64,000 nucleotides of DNA, taken from positions 124,001-188,000 of the forward strand of contig CAVUIW010000002.1 of NCBI GenBank assembly GCA_963741525.1, written 5' to 3'. The notes under the pieces were generated by a model, which was not told the origin of the DNA, did not search any database, and saw nothing but the letters and a program-made list of their open reading frames with translations. The translations under genes were made by a program, and so were the position numbers. This DNA comes from JANNSX01 sp963741525 (GTDB taxonomy: Bacteria; Pseudomonadota; Alphaproteobacteria; Rhizobiales; Hyphomicrobiaceae). Shown piece by piece: positions 20,945 through 29,625 of the stretch. The first letter of the stretch is position 1. Each line of letters begins with the position of its first letter.

Positions 20945-22041
20945 CCACGCTCCGCGTGGACGCGTCCGTATATTTTGCGCGAGGTGAGAGCTCGACCGCA
21001 AACCCAGGACATGACGAAGTTCATCGACGAGCACCGGTCAGCGTACGGGGTCATGTCGAAGACGTGCTGGCGCACGATGGCCGATCTGCGATGTCATCGA
21101 GATCGCCCCGTCGACCTACCACGAGCGCGTCCACCGCCGAAAGAACCCGGAGACGGCTCCGCTGCGCGTCAAGCGGGATGACGTGCTGATGAAGGAGATC
21201 CGGCGCGTGTATGATGAGAACTTCCAGGTCTACGGCGTGCGCAAGGTCTGGCGGCAGTTGCTGCGGGAGGGCTTCGACGTCGCCCGCTGCACGGTGGCCA
21301 GATTGATGCGCAAAATGGGCCTTTCCGGCGTCATTCGCGGCAAATCCGTGAAGACGACGGTGCCGGATAGGAGCGCTCCCTGTCCGCTCGATCACGTCAA
21401 CCGGCAGTTCCAAGCCTCGCGGCCGAACCTGTTGTGGGTGTCCGACTTCACCTACGTGGCGACGTCATGGCAAAGCCATGCTTCGCAATGGACGACTGGC
21501 TTCGTCTACGTCGCTTTCGTCATCGACGCTTTCGCGCGCCGCATCGTCGGCTGGCGTGCCAGCAAATCGGCGCATGCGGGCTTTGTGCTCGTCGTGCCGG
21601 AGGCGCGCTTGGATGCGTGGAGGCGCGCTTTCAGCACGATGCGCTGGAGCAGGCCTTGCACGATCGCCGTCCCGTCGGCGGCGGCCTCGTCCACCACTCT
21701 GATCGCGGCGTGCAATACGTCTCGATCAAATACACCGAGCGACTGGCCGAGGCCGGTCTCGTGCCGTCGGTCGGCAGCGTCGGCGATAGCTATAACAATG
21801 CGCTCGTGCCGGAGGCGCGTCTTCGACACGACCCGAGACGATCAACGGGCTCTACAAAGCCGAGGTCATCTGGCGGCGTGGTCCCTGGCGCTCGCCGGAT
21901 GCCGTCGAGTATGCGACGCTCGAATGGGTCGACTGGTACAACAACCGCCGGCTTCTGGAGCCCATCGGCAACAGGCCGCCTGCCGAGGCCGAAGCCACCT
22001 ACTACGCGGGCCTGGAGGAGCCCGAGAAACTCGCCGCCTGA
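20945..22041 (+). pseudogene. IS3-family transposase OrfB, disrupted
   Basis: The DDE integrase core can be followed through several frames: APSTYHERV, VYDENFQVYGVRKVWRQLLR, CTVARLMRKMGLSGVIRGK, RPNLLWVSDFTYVAT, FVYVAFVIDAFARRIVGWR, HHSDRGVQYVSIKYTERLAE, SVGDSYNNAL, then EYATLEWVDWYNNRRLLEPI to a stop at 22041. Compared with the usual OrfB order, extra pieces interrupt it near 21053-21080, 21460-21490, 21591-21637 and 21806-21833. It cannot make an active transposase. Confidence 0.85.
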
Positions 22042-22053
22042 CTCAAGCCAACG

Positions 22054-22080
22054 AGCCTCCGGAGAATCCGGGGCGGTTCA
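22054..22080 (-). repeat. Right terminal inverted repeat of the IS3-family element
   Basis: Complementary to the left end at 20604-20630 and ending in GGCGGTTCA. The next eight bases AGTTTGTG (22081-22088) are the reverse complement of CACAAACT found 8 bases outside the left end. Confidence 0.85.
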
Positions 22081-22286
22081 AGTTTGTGAAGGGGTGCCAT
22101 GTATAGTACTCGCTCCGGGATCTGCGCCCGTTCTTGGAGAGTTCACATTTGGCAGTGCTCACGCCAAGAGTTCCGTAAGCAATTCGTGTGCAATGGTCGT
22201 GGGACGTTCCGAGTGTTTCTGTGTTCACGATTGCTCACGTTCGTTGTCTAGCCTCGGAAGCTACTCGAAAAACCGTGCAATTTCAA

Positions 22287-23267
22287 ATGCATAGATTCTC
22301 TGTCGCGCCCATGATGGATTGGACGGACCGGCATTGCCGGGTCCTGCACCGGATGCTCACGCGCCGGGCGCGGCTCTACACCGAGATGGTGACGACCGGG
22401 GCCGTCATTCATGGCGATCGGGCGAAGCTGCTCGGCTTCGACCCGGCCGAGCATCCCGTGGCGCTGCAACTCGGTGGCTCTGATGCAGGCGATCTCGCAC
22501 GCGCTGCCGCCATCGGGGCGGGGCTCGGCTATGACGAGATCAACTTGAACTGCGGCTGCCCGTCGGATCGCGTGCAGTCCGGCCGGTTCGGGGCCTGCCT
22601 GATGGCGGAGCCGGAACTGGTGGCCGGCCTCTACCGCGCCATGCGCGACGCGGTTCAAATCCCCGTCACCGTAAAATGCCGTATCGGCATCGACGACCAG
22701 GACGCGGAAGCAGACTTCCGCCGCTTCATCGACACGGTCGCCGCGGCAGGGTGCGGCACCTTCATCGTGCATGCGCGCAAAGCCTGGCTCAGCGGCCTCT
22801 CGCCGAAAGAGAACCGCGAGGTTCCCCCGCTCGACTACGATCGTGTCTATCGGCTGAAACAGGAGCGGCCGGAGCTGACGATCGTCCTCAACGGCGGAAT
22901 TCCGGATCTCGACGCGGCCCTCGGGCATCTCGCCCGCGTCGATGGCGTCATGCTCGGCCGCGCGGCCTACCAGACGCCCTACATCCTCGCGGAGGTCGAC
23001 GCGCGCGTGTTCGGCGACCCCCGGCCTGCCATCGGCCGCGAAGCAGCGGTTGCAGCCTATCGCGCCTATGCCGCCGCCAAGCTCGCCGAAGGCTTTCGTC
23101 TGTCCGCCCTGCTGAAGCCGCTGATGGGCCTCTTCCACGCCGAGCCGGGCGGACGCCTGTTCCGACGCGTCCTCTCGGAGGAGGGGGGCAGGCGCGGCGC
23201 CGGACCCGAGGTCATCGACCATGCGCTCGAGGCGGTTGCCGCCGCCCGGCTCAAGCAGGCGGCATGA
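22287..23267 (+). CDS. dusA: tRNA-dihydrouridine synthase A
   Basis: DusA reduces uridines 20/20a of tRNA D-loops using FMN and NAD(P)H. The 326-residue product starts MHRFSVAPMMDWTDRHCR, the DusA N-terminal motif. The catalytic Cys is C91 in NLNCGCPSDRVQ, and the FMN phosphate region is VHARKAWLSGLSPKENR to LNGGI. ATG at 22287 is preferred; in-frame upstream codons come from the flank of the IS. It overlaps the next gene by 4 bases. Confidence 0.95.
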   Translation: MHRFSVAPMMDWTDRHCRVLHRMLTRRARLYTEMVTTGAVIHGDRAKLLGFDPAEHPVALQLGGSDAGDLARAAAIGAGLGYDEINLNCGCPSDRVQSGRFGACLMAEPELVAGLYRAMRDAVQIPVTVKCRIGIDDQDAEADFRRFIDTVAAAGCGTFIVHARKAWLSGLSPKENREVPPLDYDRVYRLKQERPELTIVLNGGIPDLDAALGHLARVDGVMLGRAAYQTPYILAEVDARVFGDPRPAIGREAAVAAYRAYAAAKLAEGFRLSALLKPLMGLFHAEPGGRLFRRVLSEEGGRRGAGPEVIDHALEAVAAARLKQAA

Positions 23268-24100
23268 GTTTGATTGCGGGGCTGCCCCTCACCGAGGTTC
23301 TGCTCATGGTCGCGGGGCTTGCCGTGGCGGGCCTTGCGGTCGGCTACCTCGCGGGACTTCTCGGCATCGGTGGCGGCGGCATCGCCGTGCCGATCCTCTA
23401 CGAGGTGTTCCGTTTCGCCGGCGTCGACGACGAGGTTCGCATGCATCTGGCGGTCGGCACCTCGCTCGCCGTCATCTTGCCGACGTCGCTGCGATCCTTC
23501 TGGCTGCACCGCAAGCGCGGCGCCGTCGACATGGGCGTCTTGCGCGCGATCGGGCCGGGTGTGCTTGTCGGTGTGGCGATCGGCATCCTCATCGCCAGCC
23601 GGGTCGACGGCACGGTGCTGAAGATCGTGTTCGTCTTCGTCGCCTACCTGATGGCATTGCGCCTGCTGACCGGCGCCGATCGCTGGCAGCTCGGCGACCA
23701 GCTTCCGGGACCGGCGGTCAGTCTGCCGGTCGGACTTTTTACGGGTCTTGCATCCGCCCTGAACGGTATCGGTGGCGGCGCCTTCATCACCAGCTACATG
23801 ATGCTCTACGGCCGGCAGATGCTGACCTCGCTCGCCACCGCCTCGGGCGTTGGCCCGATCATCGCGCTGCCCGGTGTCATCGGCTACATGTGGGCAGGCT
23901 TTGGGCAAGAGGCCTTGCCGCCGGGCTCGCTCGGTTACGTCAGCCTGATTGGCGCCGCGCTCGTGGTGCCTGCCAGTTTACTCGCCGCCGGCTGGGGTGT
24001 GCGCAGCGCGCATCGGTTCTCGAAGCGCACGCTCGAGCGCGCGTTTGCGGGCTTCATGCTCATCGTCGGCACGCGGTTTGTGTTGGGCTTGTTGGGGTGA
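23264..24100 (+). CDS. TauE/SafE-family sulfite or organic-anion exporter
   Basis: The 278-residue inner-membrane protein has about eight hydrophobic segments and the two TauE/SafE repeats, with LAGLLGIGGGGIAVPILYE in the first half and LASALNGIGGGAFITSYMM in the second. The start ATG lies in the dusA stop (ATGA), so translation is coupled. Transported anion is unknown. It converges with the HlyD gene 31 bases downstream. Confidence 0.9.
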   Translation: MSLIAGLPLTEVLLMVAGLAVAGLAVGYLAGLLGIGGGGIAVPILYEVFRFAGVDDEVRMHLAVGTSLAVILPTSLRSFWLHRKRGAVDMGVLRAIGPGVLVGVAIGILIASRVDGTVLKIVFVFVAYLMALRLLTGADRWQLGDQLPGPAVSLPVGLFTGLASALNGIGGGAFITSYMMLYGRQMLTSLATASGVGPIIALPGVIGYMWAGFGQEALPPGSLGYVSLIGAALVVPASLLAAGWGVRSAHRFSKRTLERAFAGFMLIVGTRFVLGLLG

Positions 24101-24131
24101 GGGTGAGCTTTGGGCCTGCCCCGCATCCGCC

Positions 24132-25256
24132 TCAACTCTCCTTCGCCAGCAGATAGACATCGACCCGCATGCCCGGAACGAGCGGCACGCCGGCGGGAAG
24201 CTCGACCGTGAACTCGAGCACGTCGACGTCGCTGCGCTGACGGATGCCGCGAGCGCCGAGCTTGGGCGGGTTGAGCGAGGGCGAGATGGCGACGACCTTG
24301 CCCTCGAAATCCTTGTCCGGGAAGGCGTCCGACTTAATCGAGACCTTCTGCTCGAGCTTCACCTTCGCGGCGTCGCGCTCCTCGATCTCGGCCTTGATGC
24401 GCAAGGCCGTCAGATCGCCGAGCGTCATGAGCGGCAGCTCGGCCGACGGCGCCACCGTCTGCCCGAGCTTCACGTCGACCTGCAGCACGGCGCCATCGAC
24501 GGGCGCGCGGATTCGGAGCTTCTCGCGCATCGCTTCGTTGACGGCACGCTCGGCGCGGGCGGCGGCGAGCGCGCTTTCGAGGCGCGTCGGCAGCGGCGCG
24601 TCCTCATCGGCCTGGAGCGAGGAGAGCGCCGACCGGGCGTCGATGAGCGTCCGCTTGGCTTCATCGACCTTGGTCCGTGCGGTTTCGACCTCGCCCGCCT
24701 CGGCCTGACCGCTGGCCCAGGAGATCGCCAGCGCGTCCTCGTTCTCGCGCGCCGTCCAGAAGGCCTCCTCGGCATCGGACACCTTGTCCTCGGCCTTACG
24801 GATTTCGTTGGCGTTCTTGTTGCGCGCATCGACGTCGTCGCGCTCCTTGCGGCGCGCATCGACCTCGGCCTGGGCGGCGCGCGCACGCGCCTCCAGCTCC
24901 TCGTCGTCGAGACGCACGAGCAGGTCACCGGATTTGACCGTGTCGCCGGCCTCGACCAGCACGTCGACGACGCGACCGAGTGCGCCGGCGCCGATCTTGA
25001 TTTCTCCCTGGCGCGGCTCGACCCGGCCGGGCGCCGCGGCTTCCCAGGCGGCCTTCGGCGTCTGCGTGACGACGGCTGGCGCCTCGCCAGCTGGTGCGGC
25101 GGACGAGCCGGTCGTTGCCGGCGCGGCACCCTCGGTCGTCGCGACAGCGGCCCGCTCGGTCGTGCCGGTGCGGTCCGTCCGCGCCTTCATGGCGAGGAAC
25201 ACTCCAGCGGCGAGCACGATGGCGAGTGCCAACGGCACCCAAGCATTGGTCTTCAT
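24132..25256 (-). CDS. Periplasmic adaptor (HlyD/DevB-like) of an ABC exporter
   Basis: The 374-residue membrane fusion protein has an N-terminal anchor (PLALAIVLAAGVFLAMKA), a Thr/Ala-rich linker and a lipoyl half-motif (GRVEPRQGEIKIGAGALGRV). A long alpha-hairpin follows (residues about 120-235), then a second lipoyl half (IRAPVDGAVLQVDVKLGQTV) and a beta-barrel. It is the last gene of a three-gene unit with the ATPase and FtsX-type permease, the DevCAB order known from glycolipid export in cyanobacteria and found in many proteobacteria. It overlaps the ATPase gene by 4 bases. Confidence 0.88.
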   Translation of the reverse strand: MKTNAWVPLALAIVLAAGVFLAMKARTDRTGTTERAAVATTEGAAPATTGSSAAPAGEAPAVVTQTPKAAWEAAAPGRVEPRQGEIKIGAGALGRVVDVLVEAGDTVKSGDLLVRLDDEELEARARAAQAEVDARRKERDDVDARNKNANEIRKAEDKVSDAEEAFWTARENEDALAISWASGQAEAGEVETARTKVDEAKRTLIDARSALSSLQADEDAPLPTRLESALAAARAERAVNEAMREKLRIRAPVDGAVLQVDVKLGQTVAPSAELPLMTLGDLTALRIKAEIEERDAAKVKLEQKVSIKSDAFPDKDFEGKVVAISPSLNPPKLGARGIRQRSDVDVLEFTVELPAGVPLVPGMRVDVYLLAKES

Positions 25257-26251
25257 GGGAGATGCTCTCCTCTGGCGAAGCGGGTCGAGCGCCGGCGGCG
25301 GCTGCTCGGCTTCGCGTTGGCGATGGATGGATTGGAGGCCTGACGCTGCGGCCCGGGCTCGGGCGTGTTGGTTTTGGCGGCGATCGCCTCGGGCGCGCTG
25401 CTGTCGTTGCCGGACGCGATCGATAGCTCATCAGCGGGCGGCGGCGCGTTGGCCGAGGTCCCTTCGTCCTCGACCGGCACAGGACCGGCGGCAGCCTCTG
25501 TGTGCGAAGTCGTCGAAGGTCGCGCCGGCGGCGTTGGAGCCGTTGGCTTGGCCGCCTTCGCCGGCCGCTCCTCGCGGACGATGAGGCCGTCCTCGATGAG
25601 GACGATGCGGTCGGCATAGCCCAGCGTTCTGGGATCATGCGTCACCGCGAGCACGGCGCGCGCCGGGTCCTGGGCGATCTCGGAGAGCAGCGCCATGATC
25701 GCCTGGCCGTTCTCGCTGTCGAGCGCCGCCGTCGGCTCATCGGCGAGGATGACGGCGGGCTTGCCGGCGAGTGCGCGGGCGATGGCGACGCGCTGCTGCT
25801 GGCCGCCCGACATCTGGCTCGGATAGGAGTTGATCTTGTCCTTGAGGCCGACGGCGATCAGCGCCTGTTCGGCGGCGGCGCGCTGCTCCCCCTTGGGCCA
25901 GCCGCGCACGTCGAGCGCGAGCTTGATGTTCTCGGCCGCCGACAGCGTCGGGAAGAGGTTGTAGTCCTGGAAAATGAAGCCGACATTCGTGCGCCTGAGC
26001 TTGGCGAGACCTTCCGGCTTCAAGCCCTTGGTCGAGCTGCCGCAGATCACGACCTCGCCCTCGGTCGGCGAGAGGATGCAGCCCAGGATCGAGAGCAGCG
26101 TCGTCTTGCCCGAGCCCGAGGGGCCCATCAGTAGCGTCAGCTCGCCGCCGTGGAGGCCGAGATCGACGCCCTTCAAGGCGCGGACCTTGCCCTCGCCCTG
26201 GCCGAGCTCCTTGACGATCCTCTTGGCTTCCAGAAGCAACGCGCCGGTCAT
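25253..26251 (-). CDS. ABC transporter ATPase (DevA/LolD-like) with long disordered tail
   Basis: 332 residues. Residues 1-230 are a standard MacB/LolD-type ATPase: Walker A GPSGSGKTT, Q-loop FQDYNLFPTL, signature MSGGQQQRVAIARAL, Walker B VILADEPTAALD and H-loop THDPR. The next 100 residues are Ala/Pro/Ser/Thr-rich without hydrophobic patches and end in a basic stretch (SSRRRRSTRFARG). Such an extension is unusual for this family. Start and stop each overlap a neighbour by 4 bases, which supports the full length being real. Confidence 0.88.
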   Translation of the reverse strand: MTGALLLEAKRIVKELGQGEGKVRALKGVDLGLHGGELTLLMGPSGSGKTTLLSILGCILSPTEGEVVICGSSTKGLKPEGLAKLRRTNVGFIFQDYNLFPTLSAAENIKLALDVRGWPKGEQRAAAEQALIAVGLKDKINSYPSQMSGGQQQRVAIARALAGKPAVILADEPTAALDSENGQAIMALLSEIAQDPARAVLAVTHDPRTLGYADRIVLIEDGLIVREERPAKAAKPTAPTPPARPSTTSHTEAAAGPVPVEDEGTSANAPPPADELSIASGNDSSAPEAIAAKTNTPEPGPQRQASNPSIANAKPSSRRRRSTRFARGEHLP

Positions 26252-27375
26252 CGTGCGAACACCATGGCCGGATCGATGCGCGTGACCTTGACGATGGCCG
26301 CCATGGCCGAGACGACGCACATGACGACGGTCAGCACGAAGAGGGCGGCGGCGAGCTCTTTCGTCATGGTGAGCGGCAGCGCGGAGCCGTCGGCCGAGCG
26401 CACCAGCAGCAGCGCCACGCTGATGCCGAGCGCATAGCCGATGACGGCGCTGATGAGCGCCTGGCAGAGGATGACCTTGTGGATGTAGCCGGCGCCCGCT
26501 CCGAGCGCCCTGAGCGTCGCGAACTCGTTCAAATGGTCCTTCGTCGAGGCGTAGAGTGTCTGCGCCACGATCACCATGCCGACGATGATGCCGAGACCGG
26601 CGCCGGCGATGAGGGCCAAGCCCGCGCCGGTGTTGAAGAGCCAGTGCTGGATGCTGCGGTCGAGGAACTCTTGGCGCGTCAGCACCTCGACGCCATCCAG
26701 GCGGCCCTTCAAGGCGTCGCGCACGGTGAGCGGGTCGGCGCCGGGAACCAAGCTGACGAGAATGAAGGTCGCCTCGTCCTCTCGGAGGCCGAGATAGGTC
26801 TTGCCGCGCTTCAGCGTGGTGAAGACATAGGGAAGCGTCGTGAAGGAGCGGATGCCCTTGGTGATGCCGACGACCGTCGATTTGAGCTCGCCGTACTGGC
26901 CGTGGCCCCCGACTCCCGCGACGTCGAGATCCTTCAGATAGGAGCGATCGATGATCACGGCGCTGGGAGCCGCCAGGGCTTCGACGCTGCCGTCGATCAA
27001 GTTCCACGGACGCAGGCCGCCGTCGTCCGGATCGCTGCCGATGAGAACGGTGGCCGTGGTCGAGCCGTCCGGCCGCTGCCACTCGGCGAAGCCCGCCACC
27101 ATCTCGGCGGCCGACTTGACCCCGGGTGTCGACAGCACCACGTGCCGCTCCCGGCCGGGGAGGTTGGACGTGTCGTCGACGCTCTCGGCGCCCGGCGGCA
27201 CCACCCAGATCTCGGCGGTCGTATGGTCGATGACGCTGGTGATGATGCGTGTCGAGCCGATGTAGAGGCCAAGCTGGATGGCGACCAAAATCACGGAGAA
27301 AATGATGCCGGTCAGGGTTACAGCCAAGCTGACCCTGTCATGGATGAGATTTCGAAGTGCCAGGAGTGCGATCAT
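26248..27375 (-). CDS. FtsX-like ABC permease (DevC-like)
   Basis: The 375-residue permease has one N-terminal membrane segment (VSLAVTLTGIIFSVILVAIQ), a MacB-like periplasmic domain of about 230 residues and three C-terminal membrane helices within an FtsX domain (LIAGAGLGIIVGMVIVAQTLY ... ISAVIGYALGISVALLLV ... LFVLTVVMCVVSAMAAIV). M at 27375 is taken as start because conservation begins at MIALLALRNLIHDRVS. It is the first gene of the exporter operon; a long palindrome lies about 160 bases upstream. Confidence 0.87.
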   Translation of the reverse strand: MIALLALRNLIHDRVSLAVTLTGIIFSVILVAIQLGLYIGSTRIITSVIDHTTAEIWVVPPGAESVDDTSNLPGRERHVVLSTPGVKSAAEMVAGFAEWQRPDGSTTATVLIGSDPDDGGLRPWNLIDGSVEALAAPSAVIIDRSYLKDLDVAGVGGHGQYGELKSTVVGITKGIRSFTTLPYVFTTLKRGKTYLGLREDEATFILVSLVPGADPLTVRDALKGRLDGVEVLTRQEFLDRSIQHWLFNTGAGLALIAGAGLGIIVGMVIVAQTLYASTKDHLNEFATLRALGAGAGYIHKVILCQALISAVIGYALGISVALLLVRSADGSALPLTMTKELAAALFVLTVVMCVVSAMAAIVKVTRIDPAMVFAR

Positions 27376-28006
27376 CGGCCGACGGGCACACCACGACGCG
27401 CCCACTTCACTTTCTTTAACTTTGCCACGCTCGGTTGGCGCCAGATAGCAGCCAAGTACAGATCGTTTCAACCATTGCCCGAGCAAGTGCTTAAGGGCTC
27501 ATCGGGGCTGGGAGAGGGCAACGCCTGAGATGTTAACTCTACGGATATGGGTCAAATTGACCCAAGCCATAGAATTAACACATCCCTTGGACAAATCGCC
27601 GAGCCTTTCGGTTGGCTTATGTAGCGGTGATTGCCTTCGAGTTCACTGCTTCCATTTGCCACGCGAAATGAGCATTCTCTCGGAACCTATGACGGGATCA
27701 TGAAAATTTCACTTGGCAGAGGCCGTCAGAGATGCATTATCGAGCCTGTCTTTAGGTGCAACGGCTCCAGGGGGGTCTTAGTTCTGCGTACCTGATCGTG
27801 GTCGAGACCGCGCCATGCCTGCGCCCTAAGCGGCGGCATTGGTTGTGCATTGTCGAGACCACGGTGTCCCGTGAGGGCGTCAACCCAACTCAAGCTCTCC
27901 AATAGACGCAACGCGCCGGTCTGCTTCCGCTTGGAAGCATGCCAGATGAGGGGCTCGCCTCTCTCCGGCAGGGCCGGCCTCCGCAACGAGTTCGAAACGA
28001 GAGAAC
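27376..28006 (+). other. Intergenic stretch between the exporter operon and the hydrolase gene
   Basis: Both flanking genes are transcribed away from it, so it should hold two divergent promoters. One strong feature is seen, the palindrome at 27532-27579. Small reading frames here (for example 27726-27986 minus) have no coding character. Confidence 0.6.
27532..27579 (+). promoter_or_regulatory. 48-bp nested palindrome, probable operator
   Basis: Inner perfect palindrome GGGTCAAATTGACCC (27549-27563, centre A) nested in outer arms GTTAACTCTA and TAGAATTAAC (one mismatch). The inner site has the form of a binding site for a dimeric regulator. The region is more AT-rich than its surroundings. 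It lies upstream of the minus-strand exporter operon. It is followed by no T-run, so it is not a simple terminator. Confidence 0.55.
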
Positions 28007-28864
28007 ATGAGCGCAGTCGATTACAGTTTTCGCATCCCCGGCAGCGACGATGTCGGTATTCTGATGGTGCATGGGCTCGGCGGCACGCCCGTCGAGCTTC
28101 GCTACGTCGCGCAGGGCCTCGCCCGTGCGCGCCATACCGTACATGTTTGCCAGCTCGCCGGTCATTGCTCGAGCCTGGACGACCTCATCAAGGCAACGTC
28201 CAGCGAGTGGTACGACAGCGTGCTCGCCGCCTATGAGGAGCTCCGCAAGGAGTGCAGCACGATCTATGTCGCCGGCTTCTGCGCCGGTGCGATGCTGACC
28301 CTCAAGCTCGCCATGGAGAAGCAGTCCGAGATCAAGGGCATGATCCTCTACGCACCGGCCTTCTGGTACGATGGCTGGGCGATCCCGCGCTGGCTCCGGT
28401 CCCTCAAGATCCTCATGAACACGCCGCTCCGGCACCTTTTGAAGTTGCCGGGCCGTGAGCCCTTCGGCATCAAGGACGACCGCGTGCGCGCGCTCGTCGT
28501 CGAACATCTGCAGACCGGCAACTCCGGTCAGGTCGGCATCGCCGTCAAGTCCGGCAACTCCTTCCGCGAAATTCACAAGCTCGTGAAGGAGGTGAAGCCG
28601 CGCCTCAAGGAATTGAAGCTGCCGACGCTGCTCGTGCATTCGCGCGACGACGACGCGGTGAGCTTGCGCAATACCTTCCTTCTCCAGAAGGAGATGTCTG
28701 GCGTGGTCGAGAGCGTCGTGCTCGACGACTGCTATCACATCATCACCATCGACCGGCAGCGCCAGCTGGTGGTCGACAAGACCCGCAACTTCATCTCCTG
28801 GGTCGAGGCCTCCTCGCCCTCGAAGAGCAAGATGCGGCCGGAGCTGCGGGTCGCGGCCGAGTAG
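28007..28864 (+). CDS. Alpha/beta hydrolase with a Cys at the nucleophile elbow
   Basis: 285 residues. The oxyanion-hole motif is MVHGLGGTP (residues 20-28). The nucleophile elbow reads GFCAG, with Cys92 where most esterases have Ser. The acid is probably in HSRDDDAV and the His in DDCYHIITID. The overall plan is that of carboxylesterase/monoglyceride-lipase-like enzymes. Cys in place of Ser occurs in dienelactone hydrolases and a few others. It is monocistronic, with a good terminator 28 bases after the stop. Substrate unknown. Confidence 0.82.
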   Translation: MSAVDYSFRIPGSDDVGILMVHGLGGTPVELRYVAQGLARARHTVHVCQLAGHCSSLDDLIKATSSEWYDSVLAAYEELRKECSTIYVAGFCAGAMLTLKLAMEKQSEIKGMILYAPAFWYDGWAIPRWLRSLKILMNTPLRHLLKLPGREPFGIKDDRVRALVVEHLQTGNSGQVGIAVKSGNSFREIHKLVKEVKPRLKELKLPTLLVHSRDDDAVSLRNTFLLQKEMSGVVESVVLDDCYHIITIDRQRQLVVDKTRNFISWVEASSPSKSKMRPELRVAAE

Positions 28865-28891
28865 CTTTTGCCAGTTCAATGCGAATTCGAA

Positions 28892-28922
28892 CGCCGGGTG
28901 AGCGATTGCCCGGCGTTTTGCA
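28892..28922 (+). terminator. Rho-independent terminator of the hydrolase gene
   Basis: Arms CGCCGGG and CCCGGCG with a loop of about 10 bases, followed by TTTT. Confidence 0.8.
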
Positions 28923-29051
28923 TTTATGACGGTCCGCGACCGCGGCCTAACTGACCAGCACCTGCTCAGATGCCGCATTCGCAGCCGCCCCGGACAGCCG
29001 GTCCTGCCAAGTCTCGTTCAGCCAACAGGGCATTCCGATCAAGGCCGGGGG

Positions 29052-29100
29052 CTAGAGCATGCTGCGATTAAGTGGAAACCGGTTAATCGCGAAAGCATGC
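29052..29100 (+). repeat. GAGCAC/ACCGGTT-type palindromic element (copy A)
   Basis: Outer arms GAGCATGC and GCATGC, inner arms GCGATTAA and TTAATCGC around a GTGGAAACCGG core. It has the same plan as copies near 30465, 47079, 47802, 52848, 57649, 58523 and 58583. Confidence 0.75.
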
Positions 29101-29114
29101 GACCGAACAAAGAC

Positions 29115-29157
29115 CTAGAGCGGGCTGGTGCTTCCGACTAAACGCAGCCTGCTCTAG
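29115..29157 (+). repeat. CTAGAGC...GCTCTAG palindromic element
   Basis: Arms CTAGAGCGGGCTG and CAGCCTGCTCTAG enclose about 17 bases. Similar arms occur at 57593-57634. Confidence 0.7.
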
Positions 29158-29254
29158 CGCAAACGCCGCAACTCGCGCAACGCCAGTGCCAAATGGCATA
29201 TCGATACCGCACGACCGCGAATGCGCAATCCGGCACGTTCCCCTCCTCTTGCGT

Positions 29255-29289
29255 TCCCGGAAGCCGCGCATGCGCGCGGCTATCCGGGA
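29255..29289 (+). repeat. Intergenic hairpin with GCCGCGC/GCGCGCGGC arms
   Basis: TCCCGG and CCGGGA outer arms, GCCGCGC and GCGCGGC inner arms around a two-base loop. This is a type of dispersed palindrome common between Rhizobiales genes. Confidence 0.6.
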
Positions 29290-29625
29290 TCATCACCCCT
29301 CGCCGATCGATTGCCGTGCTCACCATTCCAGGGCGAAGACCCCGGCTCTCAGCGCGTCCGGCAATGCCGGCCACGCTTCGGCCGGGGACGCAAGTGGGAG
29401 TGTTGGTAAGTGCCTCGGTTGGCAGCAAGTGTGAACCGGCTTTTTCCTCCCTGCGGAGGCGGCATCTGCCGGGACCTGATGGAAAAATCCCAGGACGGAT
29501 CATTCCGGCACGCGGCTTAAGTGGCCATTAACCGAAATCGGCGACAGTCGGCCTCATGGAGCAGATCTGGAGCGTCCCGCGGGATCCCGGAGCTGCCGTG
29601 TCGATCTATCAGTAAGGGGACTGCC

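Larger units (their letters stand above)
20604..22080 (+). mobile_element. IS3-family insertion sequence, decayed
   Basis: The ends are matching inverted repeats: left starts TGAACCGCTCCGGGTTTGCC, and right, read inward on the minus strand, TGAACCGCCCCGGATTCTCC; both continue GGAGGCT. Inside are orfA and a broken orfB of IS3-group type. The length (1,477 bases) exceeds the 1.3 kb expected because orfB carries several short insertions. No target-site duplication is obvious (flanks CAA and AGT). Confidence 0.88.
28865..29625 (+). other. Intergenic stretch rich in palindromes
   Basis: No gene supported. It holds the terminator at 28892-28919 and palindromic elements at 29052-29100, 29115-29157 and 29255-29289, plus a weaker hairpin near 29360-29393. 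The promoter of the outer-membrane barrel gene should lie near its right end. Confidence 0.6.

Noticed and set aside
27726..27986. Small minus-strand gene in the exporter-hydrolase gap
   Set aside because: No ribosome site, no coding-like composition, no family resemblance.
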